Below, in pieces: positions 43,425 to 52,239 of a DNA stretch of 64,000 nt (the stretch's first letter is position 1; every line of letters begins with the position of its first letter). The notes below the pieces were generated by a model. The model was not told the DNA's origin and ran no database searches. It saw only the letters and a list, made by a program, of their open reading frames with translations. Both the position numbers and the translations under genes were made by a program. Origin of the DNA: an uncultured Dialister sp. GTDB taxonomy: Bacteria > Bacillota > Negativicutes > Veillonellales > Dialisteraceae. The stretch is taken from contig UQJW01000003.1 of assembly GCA_900541485.1 (NCBI GenBank), positions 123,452-187,451 of the forward strand, written 5' to 3'.

Positions 43425-43449
43425 ATAAAAGGAAAGGGGAGGAATAAAA

Positions 43450-43749
43450 ATGGGAGAAACAAATGAAAGTTGTGTTCACAGGAAAAGAGAAGATGAAGAG
43501 AAAAAAGTACTTCTGAAAAGATTGGGCACGATAGAAGGACAGGTAAGGGGCATTCAAAAGATGGTGGAGAATGATATATATTGCTCCGATATTCTCATGC
43601 AGGTTTCAGCGGTGTCGAATGCGCTGAACAGTTTCAATAAGTTGCTTTTGGAATCCCATATCCGTTCTTGTGTGGCCGATGATATCCGCCGGGGAAAAGA
43701 AGAAAAGGTGGACGAGCTTTGCAGAATGCTCCAAAAATTGATGAAGTGA
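43450..43749 (+). CDS. csoR: CsoR-family metal-sensing repressor
   Basis: 99 residues, all-helical. RLGTIEGQVRGIQKMVENDI is the signature helix; Cys in IYCSDILMQ with His and Cys in ESHIRSCVADD give the Cys-His-Cys Cu(I) site of CsoR, as opposed to the RcnR or FrmR ligand sets. It derepresses when Cu(I) binds. GGGAGG precedes the ATG. A matching operator lies in the promoter, and copA follows 28 bp downstream. Confidence 0.9.
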   Translation: MGETNESCVHRKREDEEKKVLLKRLGTIEGQVRGIQKMVENDIYCSDILMQVSAVSNALNSFNKLLLESHIRSCVADDIRRGKEEKVDELCRMLQKLMK

Positions 43750-43776
43750 CGGGAAATAAATGGCAGGAGTGATAGA

Positions 43777-46323
43777 ATGAAACGTTATACAGTGACCGGA
43801 ATGACTTGTGATGTTTGCCGTTCCCATGTGGAAAAAGCGGTGGAAAAGGTTCCGGGTGTCAAAGAGGTCCGTGTTTCTCTTCTGACAAATTCCATGACAG
43901 TGGAGGGAACGGCAGAAGACGGAGATATTATCAAAGCCGTGGAAATGGCGGGGTACGGGGCCCGTGCACGGAATCAAGAAAAGAAACGGCAGGATATAAA
44001 TTCCGCAGAGGAAGATTTATTTGGAGACAGGGAAACGCCGAGGCTGAAAAAAAGATTAATTTTCTCTGCCGTCTTTCTTTTCCTTCTCATGTACATCACG
44101 ATGGGTGCAGGAATGTACGGCGCTCCTCTTCCTGCATTTTTTGAAGGAAATGAAACGGGACTGGCGCTGACACAGATGCTTCTTGCTCTTGTTGTCATGG
44201 GAATCAATCGCGATTTCTTTGTATCCGGATACCGCTCACTGCGGCAAAAAGCGCCGAATATGGATACACTGGTCGCTCTCGGGTCGGGTGTTTCCTTTTT
44301 ATGGTCGCTTTACGTGCTGTACCGTATGACCTCGCTGGTTTCAACCGGACTTCCCGTACAGACGCTCTACCACGGCGCACTTTATTTCGAGTCGGCGGCG
44401 ATGATTCCTGCCCTTATTACGGTAGGAAAGCTTTTGGAATCTCTTTCCCGCAGCCGGACGACAGATGCTTTGAAAAGCCTTGCCCGCCGTGCACCGAAGC
44501 AGGCGACGGTGGAACGGGGCAGTGAAATCATAACAATCGATGCCCGTGATGTGAAGAAAGGTGATGTTTTTCTCGTCCGTCCGGGAGAAATCATTCCTGC
44601 CGACGGCGTTATTCTTGAAGGCGTGACGACCGTAGATGAGTCGGCCCTGACCGGCGAGTCCGTTCCGTCCGATAAAAAAGAAGGAGATACGGTGGCGGCG
44701 GCAACGATTAACCGATTGGGATTTATAAAAGCAAGAGCTCTCCGTGTCGGTGAAGATACGACATTTTCACAGATTCTGCAAATGGTCAGTGATGCGGCGG
44801 CCTCAAAAGCACCTGTCGCCCGTATAGCCGATGTGGTTTCTTCATTTTTTGTTCCTGCCGTAATCGTTTTATCCGTTCTTGTCGCTGCAGTCTGGCTGTT
44901 TCTCGGGGCGACGGCGGTCCGTGCTTTGGAACATGCCATTTCCGTTCTTGTGATTTCCTGTCCCTGTGCATTGGGACTGGCCACACCTGTTGCCATTATG
45001 GTCGGAAACGGGCTCGGCGCCAAACAGGGGATTCTTTTCAAAACAGGGGAAGCCCTTGAAAATACGGGAAAATTAAAAACGGTGGTTCTCGACAAAACGG
45101 GAACGGTGACAGAGGGCAGGCCGGAAGTGACGGATATATTTCCGTTTTCTCCATACAGTGAAGAAGAACTTCTTTCCGCGGCGTACAGTTTGGAACGAAA
45201 ATCGGAGCATCCTCTGGCCCATGCGGTCGTCACTAAAGCGGAAGAGAGAAAAATTTCCTGTCACGATGTGAAAGAGTTTACGATTCTTCCGGGCAACGGA
45301 ATCATGGGAAAGATAGGGGAACAGATTTACCGTGGCGGCTCGGAGGCTTATATTTCCACATTTCTTTCTTTGCCCCTAGAAATCAGGGAAAAGGCGTCCT
45401 TGTGGGAAGCGGAAGGGAAAACGACGCTTTTCTTCGAAACCGGAGGCAAACTTTTAGGAATGATCGGTACAGCAGATACCATTCGGAAAGACTCCGCCCG
45501 GGCCGTGGCAGAACTGAAAAAAATGGGCATGAAAACCGTTCTTCTCACGGGAGACAACGAGAAAACGGCCCAAGCGGTAGGAAATCACATCGGTGCGGAT
45601 CGTGTCATTGCAGAAGTACTTCCGGGAGACAAGGAAAAGGTCATAGAGGAGTTACAAAAGCAGGGAAAGACCGCTATGGTCGGTGACGGCATCAATGATG
45701 CACCGGCTCTTACAAGGGCGGAAATCGGGATTGCCATGGGCGGCGGAACAGATGTCGCCATAGATGCGGCGGATGTCATTCTTATGAATTCCCGTCTCTC
45801 TGATGTGGTCGCTGCCATCCGTCTCAGCCGTGCCACTTTGAAAAATGTCCGTCAAAATTTATTTTGGGCGTTTGCGTATAACCTGATTCTGATTCCCGTG
45901 GCGGCAGGCGTATTTTCTGAAATTTCCCTCAATCCCATGATGGCGGCAGGGGCCATGGCACTTTCCAGTGTGACCGTCTGTCTTAACGCCCTCCGTCTGA
46001 ATACATACAAGGTTCATAAAGAAGGCGGGAAAAATGAAAAAGACGGTGAAATTTCAGAAAAAACAGAAGAAAATAAAAAAGTAACAGTAAAAACAGAGGA
46101 GGAAAAAGAAATGAAAGAAACTGTAAAAATCCGCGGCATGATGTGCGAACATTGTGAAAACACTGTCAAAAAAGCACTGGAAGCCCTTCCGGGTGTAGAA
46201 AAGGCGGAGGTATCCCACGAAACGGGGACAGCCGTTCTTTCCCTCGCCGGAGAGGTGGACGAAGAAACCGTCAGAAAAGCGGTGGAAGACAAAGACTACG
46301 AATTTTTGGGAATTGAAAAATAA
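43777..46323 (+). CDS. copA: Cu+-exporting P-type ATPase with C-terminal CopZ-like domain
   Basis: 848 residues. One HMA domain at the N-terminus (VTGMTCDVCRSHVEKAV), eight membrane helices, the actuator TGES, the transport motif SCPCALGLATP, the phosphorylation site DKTGTVTEG and GDGINDAPAL. After the last helix comes a charged linker (about 745-778) and a second HMA domain (IRGMMCEHCENTVKKALEAL, Cys at about 790 and 793). C-terminal HMA domains are rare in CopA. A strong internal ribosome binding site precedes Met779, so a free CopZ-like chaperone may also be made. Exports Cu(I). Confidence 0.95.
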   Translation: MKRYTVTGMTCDVCRSHVEKAVEKVPGVKEVRVSLLTNSMTVEGTAEDGDIIKAVEMAGYGARARNQEKKRQDINSAEEDLFGDRETPRLKKRLIFSAVFLFLLMYITMGAGMYGAPLPAFFEGNETGLALTQMLLALVVMGINRDFFVSGYRSLRQKAPNMDTLVALGSGVSFLWSLYVLYRMTSLVSTGLPVQTLYHGALYFESAAMIPALITVGKLLESLSRSRTTDALKSLARRAPKQATVERGSEIITIDARDVKKGDVFLVRPGEIIPADGVILEGVTTVDESALTGESVPSDKKEGDTVAAATINRLGFIKARALRVGEDTTFSQILQMVSDAAASKAPVARIADVVSSFFVPAVIVLSVLVAAVWLFLGATAVRALEHAISVLVISCPCALGLATPVAIMVGNGLGAKQGILFKTGEALENTGKLKTVVLDKTGTVTEGRPEVTDIFPFSPYSEEELLSAAYSLERKSEHPLAHAVVTKAEERKISCHDVKEFTILPGNGIMGKIGEQIYRGGSEAYISTFLSLPLEIREKASLWEAEGKTTLFFETGGKLLGMIGTADTIRKDSARAVAELKKMGMKTVLLTGDNEKTAQAVGNHIGADRVIAEVLPGDKEKVIEELQKQGKTAMVGDGINDAPALTRAEIGIAMGGGTDVAIDAADVILMNSRLSDVVAAIRLSRATLKNVRQNLFWAFAYNLILIPVAAGVFSEISLNPMMAAGAMALSSVTVCLNALRLNTYKVHKEGGKNEKDGEISEKTEENKKVTVKTEEEKEMKETVKIRGMMCEHCENTVKKALEALPGVEKAEVSHETGTAVLSLAGEVDEETVRKAVEDKDYEFLGIEK
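46096..46323 (+). promoter_or_regulatory. copZ: Internal ribosome binding site and in-frame CopZ-like start inside copA
   Basis: GAGGAGG at 46096-46102 lies 8 nt before an in-frame ATG at 46111. Translation from it would give a 70-residue HMA protein (MKETVKIRGMMCEHCENTVK ...), the size and form of CopZ copper chaperones. Known parallels make short CopZ-like products from copA by frameshifting; here an internal start is suggested. Whether it is used cannot be seen from sequence. Confidence 0.45.
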
Positions 46324-46330
46324 AAAACAA

Positions 46331-46358
46331 AAAAAAGAGCGGATTTCCGCTCTTTTTT
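46331..46358 (+). terminator. Terminator of csoR-copA
   Basis: AAAAAAGAGCGG-ATTT-CCGCTCTTTTTT, 12-bp perfect stem directly behind copA. Confidence 0.9.
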
Positions 46359-46396
46359 AAAGGAGTATAAAAATAAAGGAAGTTGGAAAGGAGTCG

Positions 46397-46451
46397 GGTG
46401 TTCTACTTGGGAGGGTAGATATCCCGAAAAGATACTTCCGATCCGTACACC
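46397..46451. other. Possible three-way-junction element
   Basis: GGTGT (46397-46401) pairs with ACACC (46447-46451) and encloses TCTAC-N8-GTAGA (46402-46419) and TATC-N7-GATA (46420-46434). The compact arrangement suggests a folded RNA or a small mobile palindrome. No known riboswitch consensus was matched, and strand is undecided. Confidence 0.3.
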
Positions 46452-46683
46452 GGAATATCTTCAACATGATTATAGCATACAAAAATGATTTTGAGAACTA
46501 ATTTCGATTAAAACTTTACTGAAGGGAAAAGAAGAACTGAAAAAGACTGTTTTTATTGTAACAAACAGAGATAAAAGAAATTTTATAAACCGTAACGACC
46601 AAAAGTCTGTCAAAGTCAAAGCAGGGAACCTTAAACAATTTTGTTTGGAAATTAAGGAAGAAACAGGAAACACAAGTCGTTGG

Positions 46684-47510
46684 AATGGGGGAAGCGAACG
46701 ACTGAGGAAAAAGAATTCGTATTTTTAAAAAGTAATAACTGATAAATGAGTGCATAAAAGAAAGAATAGAGAATGAAAGCTGTCCCCGCTTGTCGGGGAA
46801 AGTGTCAACCGACAGGTTGACGAAAGGGGCAAGTGTGAGAAGAAAGGGAAAAAGTTTTATATAAAACGGTATTACCTGACTGCCTGTCATTCTTGAACGG
46901 TCGTAAAAAGCGGTCGGGAGTATCGTTATGAAAAAAGTACGGGAAAGAGTGAAGAATCCGGGCAGAGGTTGCAAGATTTTAATGTTCTTACCTGTGTACG
47001 CAGACTTGCCCCTATCGCCTCGCAAACCTCGGCACTTCCCTCCGAGTTCGGGGGAAGCTGACAACTAAGGAAGAAAGAAATTATAGTTTTAAAATGTATT
47101 AAATAACTTTGTTGCTTAAAAAGGAAAGTATACGAAACGCAAGCCGTCCCCGCTTGTCGGGGAAGGTGTCAGCGGAGCTGACGGAAGGGGCAAGTTGGAG
47201 CAGGAACGAAAAAACGAATCTAACCTGTGTACGCACACTTGCCCCTATCGCCTCGCGTAGCTCGGCACTTCCCTCCGTATTCGGGGGAAGCTTACAACTA
47301 AGGAAGGAAGAAAGAAATCATAGTTTTTAAAATTTATTACTTGATTGTTGCCATAAAACAATAAAATGCAAATCGCAAGCCGTCCCCGGATGACGGGAAG
47401 CAAGCGAACCACTTTTCGAGGAGCGACGCGACGCTGTAAAAGTGAGTGAGACGCTTTGCCTTGGCTAAGGTGGCGGCGAAGCCGTCGGAAGGGGCAAGTT
47501 GGAGCAGAAA
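46684..47510. repeat. Tandem array of palindromic repeats (MITE-like), about 3.5 units
   Basis: The 1.3-kb gap between copA and wecA has no supported gene. Units share a left arm (GTCCCCGCTTGTCGGGGAA, a GTCA...TGAC hairpin, then GGGGCAAGT) and a right arm (ACTTGCCCCTATCGCCTCGC, CACTTCCCTCC, TTCGGGGGAAGC, ACAACTAAGGAAG), with GGGGCAAGT and ACTTGCCCC complementary. Unit A spans about 46779-47080 (with 170 bp of extra centre), unit B 47139-47315, unit C 47374-47510 (left arm only, with a different centre); a decayed right arm lies at 46684-46735. The AT-rich linkers between units are also alike, so whole units were duplicated. Confidence 0.75.
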
Positions 47511-47639
47511 CGAAAGAACGGAAAAAACGAATGGGCAAAGTGCGGGAGGATGGAAAGGAATCTCCTTTATGCAGAACAATATTTCAGTATTTATGGTAAA
47601 ATAATCATATAATATATAATAAAAATAGGAGGTGCTTCG

Positions 47640-48707
47640 TTGTTCGCTTATGCGTTCACGTTCCTGATTGCTCTTGCCGTGACCTTTGTGCTGACTCCTC
47701 TCGTGAAGCGTTTGGCAGTGACTGTCGGGGCGGTAGACAAACCGGATGCACGAAAGGTTCATCATGGCCTGATTCCCCGTCTGGGAGGGCTTGCTATATA
47801 TGCAGGATTTATGGCTTCCGTGATTGCCACGGTGGGTTTCACTTATGAAATCACGGGGATTATGATCGGTGCCACTTTTTTGGTGCTTGTGGGGATTGCC
47901 GATGATATCATGTCCCTTCCTGCGAAAGTCAAACTTTTGGGGCAGATTTTTTCGGCGGCCATTTTGGTCGTTTTCTTTAATGTCAATATCGATTGGGTGG
48001 ATTTACCGTGGCTCGGCATTATCACGTTTCCGTCGATAATTTCCATACCGCTTACTATTTTCTGGATTGTCGGTTTCATTAATACGGTGAATCTTATTGA
48101 CGGGCTGGACGGTCTTGCGGCGGGAATTGCAACGATTGCTTCGATTGCCGTGGCACTTCTTGCTTTCCAAATGGGACAGTGGGTCTCTGCCGCTGCCATG
48201 ATTGCCATGACGGGTGCTTGTCTTGCTTTTTTGCAGTATAATTTCAATCCTGCCAAGATTTTTATGGGTGATACGGGGTCTATGTTCCTCGGGTATGTAA
48301 TCGGTGCGGTTTCTGTCATGGGATCGATGAAAACCGCGGCCGTTGCCGTGCTTATCGTACCGCTTGTCGCATTGGCAGTGCCGATTATGGATACGCTTCT
48401 TGCGATTGTGCGGCGGAAGCAGTCGGGGGTTCCGATTTTTTCTCCCGATAAAAATCATCTTCATCACCGTCTTCTTGCGAAGGGATTGTCGCAAAAGCAA
48501 GTGGTTCTTATTATGTATGCTTTGACGGCGTTCTTTTCCTGTATGGCGCTTTTTGTCATCCGTATGAATCTCTGGTTCGGTGGCGCATTAATTGTTCTGG
48601 CGCTTGCGGTATTTCTTCTCTGGGCAAAAAAACTGGGAGTCATGAGAGAGGTTGTTCCCACTCCGTACCAGCAGAAAAAAGAGGCGGAAAAAACAAATCA
48701 TATCTGA
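47640..48707 (+). CDS. wecA: Undecaprenyl-phosphate sugar-1-phosphate transferase (WecA/TagO family)
   Basis: 355 residues, about eleven membrane helices. Family motifs: DKPDARKVHHGLIPRLGGLA, the catalytic Asp pair GIADDIMSLPAKVKLLGQ, NLIDGLDGLAAGIATI, GDTGSMFLG, and PDKNHLHHRLL (the His-rich loop typical of GlcNAc-1-P transferases rather than MraY). It loads a sugar-1-phosphate, probably GlcNAc, on the lipid carrier to start polysaccharide or wall-polymer synthesis. The start is TTG at 47640 behind AGGAGGTG. wecB follows by 25 bp. Confidence 0.92.
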   Translation: MFAYAFTFLIALAVTFVLTPLVKRLAVTVGAVDKPDARKVHHGLIPRLGGLAIYAGFMASVIATVGFTYEITGIMIGATFLVLVGIADDIMSLPAKVKLLGQIFSAAILVVFFNVNIDWVDLPWLGIITFPSIISIPLTIFWIVGFINTVNLIDGLDGLAAGIATIASIAVALLAFQMGQWVSAAAMIAMTGACLAFLQYNFNPAKIFMGDTGSMFLGYVIGAVSVMGSMKTAAVAVLIVPLVALAVPIMDTLLAIVRRKQSGVPIFSPDKNHLHHRLLAKGLSQKQVVLIMYALTAFFSCMALFVIRMNLWFGGALIVLALAVFLLWAKKLGVMREVVPTPYQQKKEAEKTNHI

Positions 48708-48732
48708 ATTTTAAAATAAAGGGGTTGTATTC

Positions 48733-49875
48733 ATGAAGGTCATGACGATTTTCGGTACGAGACCGGAGGCTATAAAAATGGCACCGGTGGTTAAGGAGCT
48801 TTTGAAGCATCCTGAAATCGAAGTGAAGGTCTGCCTGACGGCACAGCATAGGGAAATGCTTGACCAGGTGGTGGATTTATTCGGAATTCCTGTGGACTAT
48901 GACCTGGATGTCATGAAAAGCGGCCAGTCTCTGTATGATATTACGTCCCGGGTGCTCTGCCGTCTGGAGAGGGTTTTGCAGACAGAAAAGCCGGACTATG
49001 TACTTGTCCACGGAGATACGACGACGACTTTTACGGCGGCACTTGCGGCTTTTTACCAGCAAATCAAGGTGGCTCATGTGGAGGCGGGACTTCGCACGGG
49101 AAATCTGGCATCCCCGTTTCCTGAAGAGGCGAACAGGCAACTGACGGGTATACTTGCCGATTTACATTTTGCACCTACGGAAACGGCCAAAAATAATTTA
49201 ATCCGTGAAAATAAAAAGAAGGAAAATATATTCGTCGTAGGAAATACGGTGATTGATGCCCTGCTCTCGACGGTAAAAGAAAATTACCGCTTTGCCGATA
49301 AAGAAATAGAAGATATAGAAGAGCATAAGCGGGTGATTCTTGTCACAACCCACAGGAGAGAAAACTTGGGTACACCGATGCATCATGTGTATAAAGCACT
49401 CCGCCGTCTTGTGGAAACGGTGCCGCATACGGAAGTTGTATTTCCCGTCCACAGAAATCCGCTGGTCCGCGAAGCGGTGGAAGAAGAATTGGAAGGGGTT
49501 CCCGGTATCCATCTGGTGGAGCCGATGGAATATGAACCGTTTACCAACCTGATGGCCCGGTCGAGTATCGTGCTCACCGATTCCGGCGGTATCCAGGAAG
49601 AAGCGCCGAGTCTCGGGAAACCCGTTTTGGTACTCCGTGACACGACGGAGCGTCCGGAAGCGATAGCAGCAGGGACGGTAAAACTTGTCGGAACTGATGA
49701 AAATCTGATTTACGAAACGGCGTACCGCCTGTTAACGGACAAAAAATCCTATGATGCCATGTCGGAGGCGGTGAATCCTTACGGAGACGGAAAGGCGTCG
49801 GAAAGAATTGTGGAAACCCTTCTGTACCAGTCCGGATTGTCCGACGAAAAACCGTCTAAATTTATAGCCAAGTAG
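48733..49875 (+). CDS. wecB: UDP-N-acetylglucosamine 2-epimerase
   Basis: 380 residues, non-hydrolysing epimerase of the GT-B fold. IFGTRPEAIKMAPVVKEL opens the protein; later motifs are LVHGDTTTTFTAALAAFY, AHVEAGLRTGNLASPFPEEA, TTHRRENLG and LTDSGGIQEEAPSLGKPVLV with RDTTERPEA. It interconverts UDP-GlcNAc and UDP-ManNAc. Cotranscribed with the wecA-like gene, pointing to a ManNAc-containing surface polymer. The stop lies about 90 bp before the ATP synthase operon. Confidence 0.95.
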   Translation: MKVMTIFGTRPEAIKMAPVVKELLKHPEIEVKVCLTAQHREMLDQVVDLFGIPVDYDLDVMKSGQSLYDITSRVLCRLERVLQTEKPDYVLVHGDTTTTFTAALAAFYQQIKVAHVEAGLRTGNLASPFPEEANRQLTGILADLHFAPTETAKNNLIRENKKKENIFVVGNTVIDALLSTVKENYRFADKEIEDIEEHKRVILVTTHRRENLGTPMHHVYKALRRLVETVPHTEVVFPVHRNPLVREAVEEELEGVPGIHLVEPMEYEPFTNLMARSSIVLTDSGGIQEEAPSLGKPVLVLRDTTERPEAIAAGTVKLVGTDENLIYETAYRLLTDKKSYDAMSEAVNPYGDGKASERIVETLLYQSGLSDEKPSKFIAK

Positions 49876-49963
49876 CAGGTCTTATGTTACAATATCAGTG
49901 TATGTGTGGGAAACGAATATTTCATATATCCGTTTTCCATGTGTTTACTATCTGGAGTCCGTC

Positions 49964-50197
49964 ATGAAACGGGAGTATAAGGAAAAAAAGAAGCAAAACG
50001 GTTTTGATCCGTGGCGCAGTGTCGCCGTTGCCTCGGGAGCAGGATTCAGTCTTCTGACCTGCATGGGCATAGGCGTATGGAGCGGTATAAAATGTGATGA
50101 GTATTTCGGTACTTATCCGTACGGATTGATTTTCCTTTCTCTTCTCGGTGCCGTGGCAGGATTATGGTCCGTTATAAGGCAGATGTTGGAGAAATAA
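49964..50197 (+). CDS. atpZ: AtpZ/AtpI-like small ATP synthase membrane protein
   Basis: 77 residues, two membrane helices (SVAVASGAGFSLLTCMGIGV and YGLIFLSLLGAVAGLWSVIR) after a basic start. This is the first gene of many atp operons, an assembly or ion-uptake accessory rather than a subunit of the enzyme. The ATG at 49964 follows GGAG; the longer frame from 49898 has no ribosome binding site. Confidence 0.8.
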   Translation: MKREYKEKKKQNGFDPWRSVAVASGAGFSLLTCMGIGVWSGIKCDEYFGTYPYGLIFLSLLGAVAGLWSVIRQMLEK

Positions 50198-50203
50198 TTA
50201 AAA

Positions 50204-50587
50204 GTGACATACGATCAGACTTTTCCTAAATATGCCGGCCGTATGATACGCTGGCTTCTCGGTCTCGGTGTTGCCGGAGCAGTCGTCCTTTTCTTTATCT
50301 GGGGATGGCGTGTCGGCGGTGCCTGGATTTTGGGGGCATTTTTCCACGCTGCTTTTTTCATGTTTTTACGGGCCAAATATTTCCAATGGGTGAAAGACGG
50401 AAGAGAACCGGATTTCATCGGACAGCGGGTTGCTGTTTTTGCTATTTTCCGCTTCATTTTGGAGATTGTTTTAGCCGCAGTCGTAGTGGCACTAACGCCG
50501 CTTAATGTGCTCGGTTTTCTAGGTGGCTTACTTTCATTACCATTTCTGTCCATTTTTGAACGGGTGGTTAATGTAATTAAGGAATAA
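50204..50587 (+). CDS. atpI: ATP synthase subunit I
   Basis: 127 residues with four membrane helices (RWLLGLGVAGAVVLFFIWGW, GGAWILGAFFHAAFFMFLRA, FAIFRFILEIVLAAVVVAL, LGFLGGLLSLPF). It matches the UncI/AtpI proteins thought to help assemble the c-ring. It starts with GTG at 50204, 7 bp after the preceding gene. Confidence 0.82.
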   Translation: MTYDQTFPKYAGRMIRWLLGLGVAGAVVLFFIWGWRVGGAWILGAFFHAAFFMFLRAKYFQWVKDGREPDFIGQRVAVFAIFRFILEIVLAAVVVALTPLNVLGFLGGLLSLPFLSIFERVVNVIKE

Positions 50588-50628
50588 TTCTTTTCTTGAT
50601 ATCCTTGTAAGAGAAGGGGGGTGAGATT

Positions 50629-51297
50629 ATGCATCTTCATACGGGTACACATACTATGGAGCAACTCTTTGGCGTATTTCCGGTCAATATGGATACACTT
50701 TATACTACTTGGCTTACTGCCATTATTGTTTTTATTGCCATATTCGCTGCAACAAGAGGGAGATCCCTAATACCGTCAGGCTGGCAGAATTTCATTGAAA
50801 TGTTGGTGGAAGGTCTTTGCAATCAGTTTGAAAGTAATTTAGGACCTAAATATCGTCAGGTAAGCAGTATTTTCTTAACATTTTTCCTCTTTATCTTCAC
50901 GTCTAACCAGATAGGTCTGTTGCCGACTGAACATTTAACGGCATCGCCGACTAATGACGTGAATACAACTTTGGGTCTTGCTATTGCAAGTTCTATTTTG
51001 CTGCATATTTATTTTATTAAAAACAAAGGTGTCGGACATTGGGTTAAACACTTTTTTGAACCATTTCCGATTTTTGTGGTTATGAATTTAATTGAAGAGA
51101 TAGCAAGACCAATTACGTTGGCAATGCGTCTGTTTGGTAATATTTTGGCCGGGGAGATTCTTTTGGAAATTCTATATTTCCTCTGCCCATGGGCTGTACC
51201 TATGATCTGGATCGGATTCTCATTGTTTGTGGGTGTGGTTCAGGCATATATTTTCACTACTCTGGCATCTGTATATATGAAAGAAAGTCTCTATTAA
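50629..51297 (+). CDS. atpB: ATP synthase subunit a
   Basis: 222 residues, Fo subunit a. The essential Arg lies in ARPITLAMRLFGNILAGEIL; VQAYIFTTLASVYMKESLY is the usual last helix. It forms the ion half-channels at the c-ring. AAGGGGGGTGA precedes the ATG. Confidence 0.95.
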   Translation: MHLHTGTHTMEQLFGVFPVNMDTLYTTWLTAIIVFIAIFAATRGRSLIPSGWQNFIEMLVEGLCNQFESNLGPKYRQVSSIFLTFFLFIFTSNQIGLLPTEHLTASPTNDVNTTLGLAIASSILLHIYFIKNKGVGHWVKHFFEPFPIFVVMNLIEEIARPITLAMRLFGNILAGEILLEILYFLCPWAVPMIWIGFSLFVGVVQAYIFTTLASVYMKESLY

Positions 51298-51442
51298 TAC
51301 GAGATATACAAGACCGGGGGGCGGCACCGTCCGCTTTTCAAACGGAACGGCACCGACCGTCAAAACGGAATAAAAAAGGGCATCTCACTGCTGATCAGGG
51401 GATATGTCCCAAATTTTAGATTCTTTAGGAGGAATTATAATC

Positions 51443-51694
51443 ATGGATCAGACAATTGTTGTACAGTATTCTCTTATTGCGGCAGGATTTATTGCTGCAT
51501 TAGCATCTATTGCCGCTGCATTTGGAGATTCTAATGCTGCAGCTAAAGCTCTTGAGGGTATGACCCGCCAGCCGGAAATGGCAGGTAAGCTTTTTACAAA
51601 TATGCTCGTTGCTATCGGTCTTATAGAATCTATTCCGATTATCGCTATCGTTATTGCATTGGTACTGGTATTCGCTAATCCATTCCTGAAATAA
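51443..51694 (+). CDS. atpE: ATP synthase subunit c, two-carboxylate type
   Basis: 83 residues, two-helix hairpin. The polar loop is RQPE; helix 2 carries the ion-binding Glu62 followed by Ser63 (GLIESIPIIA). Aligning on RQPE, helix 1 has Asp29 (AAFGDSNAAAK) where Na+-type rings have Gln32 and Fusobacterium has Glu32, and where E. coli has Ile28. Two carboxylates per subunit plus the Ser after Glu are features of the Na+-binding two-carboxylate motif. AGGAGG precedes the ATG at 51443; the frame from 51404 extends into a non-conserved leader. Membrane rotor. Confidence 0.95.
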   Translation: MDQTIVVQYSLIAAGFIAALASIAAAFGDSNAAAKALEGMTRQPEMAGKLFTNMLVAIGLIESIPIIAIVIALVLVFANPFLK

Positions 51695-51742
51695 TTATTC
51701 CGATAATTCTATGACGGAATATTAGTCTAAGGAGGAAACGAA

Positions 51743-52237
51743 TTGGTAGACGTAAATGGTACACTGCTGATTCAGATCATCAACTTTATTGTTCTTTGTG
51801 CCATTCTCGGGCATTTCTGCTATAAGCCGGTACTCAAAGTACTGGATGCCCGCAAAGAGCGTATCAAAAATGACTTGGATGCGGCTGCCCGGTCCAAGGC
51901 TGCTGCCGAAGAACTGAAAGCCGGTTACGAAACTCAGTTACAAGAAGCACAGGCAAAAGCCCAGGACATTGTGAATAAGGCGGTTAAAGAAGCCCAGGTA
52001 CAGGCGCAGGCACAGATTGATGAAGCACATGCTGCCATCGAAAAGGAAAAAGAAAATGCGACCAAGCAGATTGAAAGAGAACGCAAGGATGCTCTGGAAA
52101 ATCTGAAAACACAGGTAGCAGCACTTTCCTGCGATATTGCAGCGAAGATCATCAGCAAAAATATGACGCCGGATACAAATGACCGGCTCATCTCAGAGAG
52201 CATCGCGAAATTGGATGCTGAGCAGGCAGGTAAATAG
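51743..52237 (+). CDS. atpF: ATP synthase subunit b
   Basis: 164 residues: one N-terminal membrane helix (IQIINFIVLCAILGHFC) and a long charged coiled coil (about 35-150) forming the peripheral stalk. The start is TTG at 51743, 7 nt after GGAGG. The gap to atpH is 2 bp. Confidence 0.95.
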   Translation: MVDVNGTLLIQIINFIVLCAILGHFCYKPVLKVLDARKERIKNDLDAAARSKAAAEELKAGYETQLQEAQAKAQDIVNKAVKEAQVQAQAQIDEAHAAIEKEKENATKQIERERKDALENLKTQVAALSCDIAAKIISKNMTPDTNDRLISESIAKLDAEQAGK

Positions 52238-52239
52238 TT

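Noticed and set aside
47139-47330. Coding frames inside the palindromic repeat array (for example 47109-47330 plus, 47245-47538 minus)
   Set aside because: They follow the repeat arms, lack ribosome binding sites and show no protein-like conservation.
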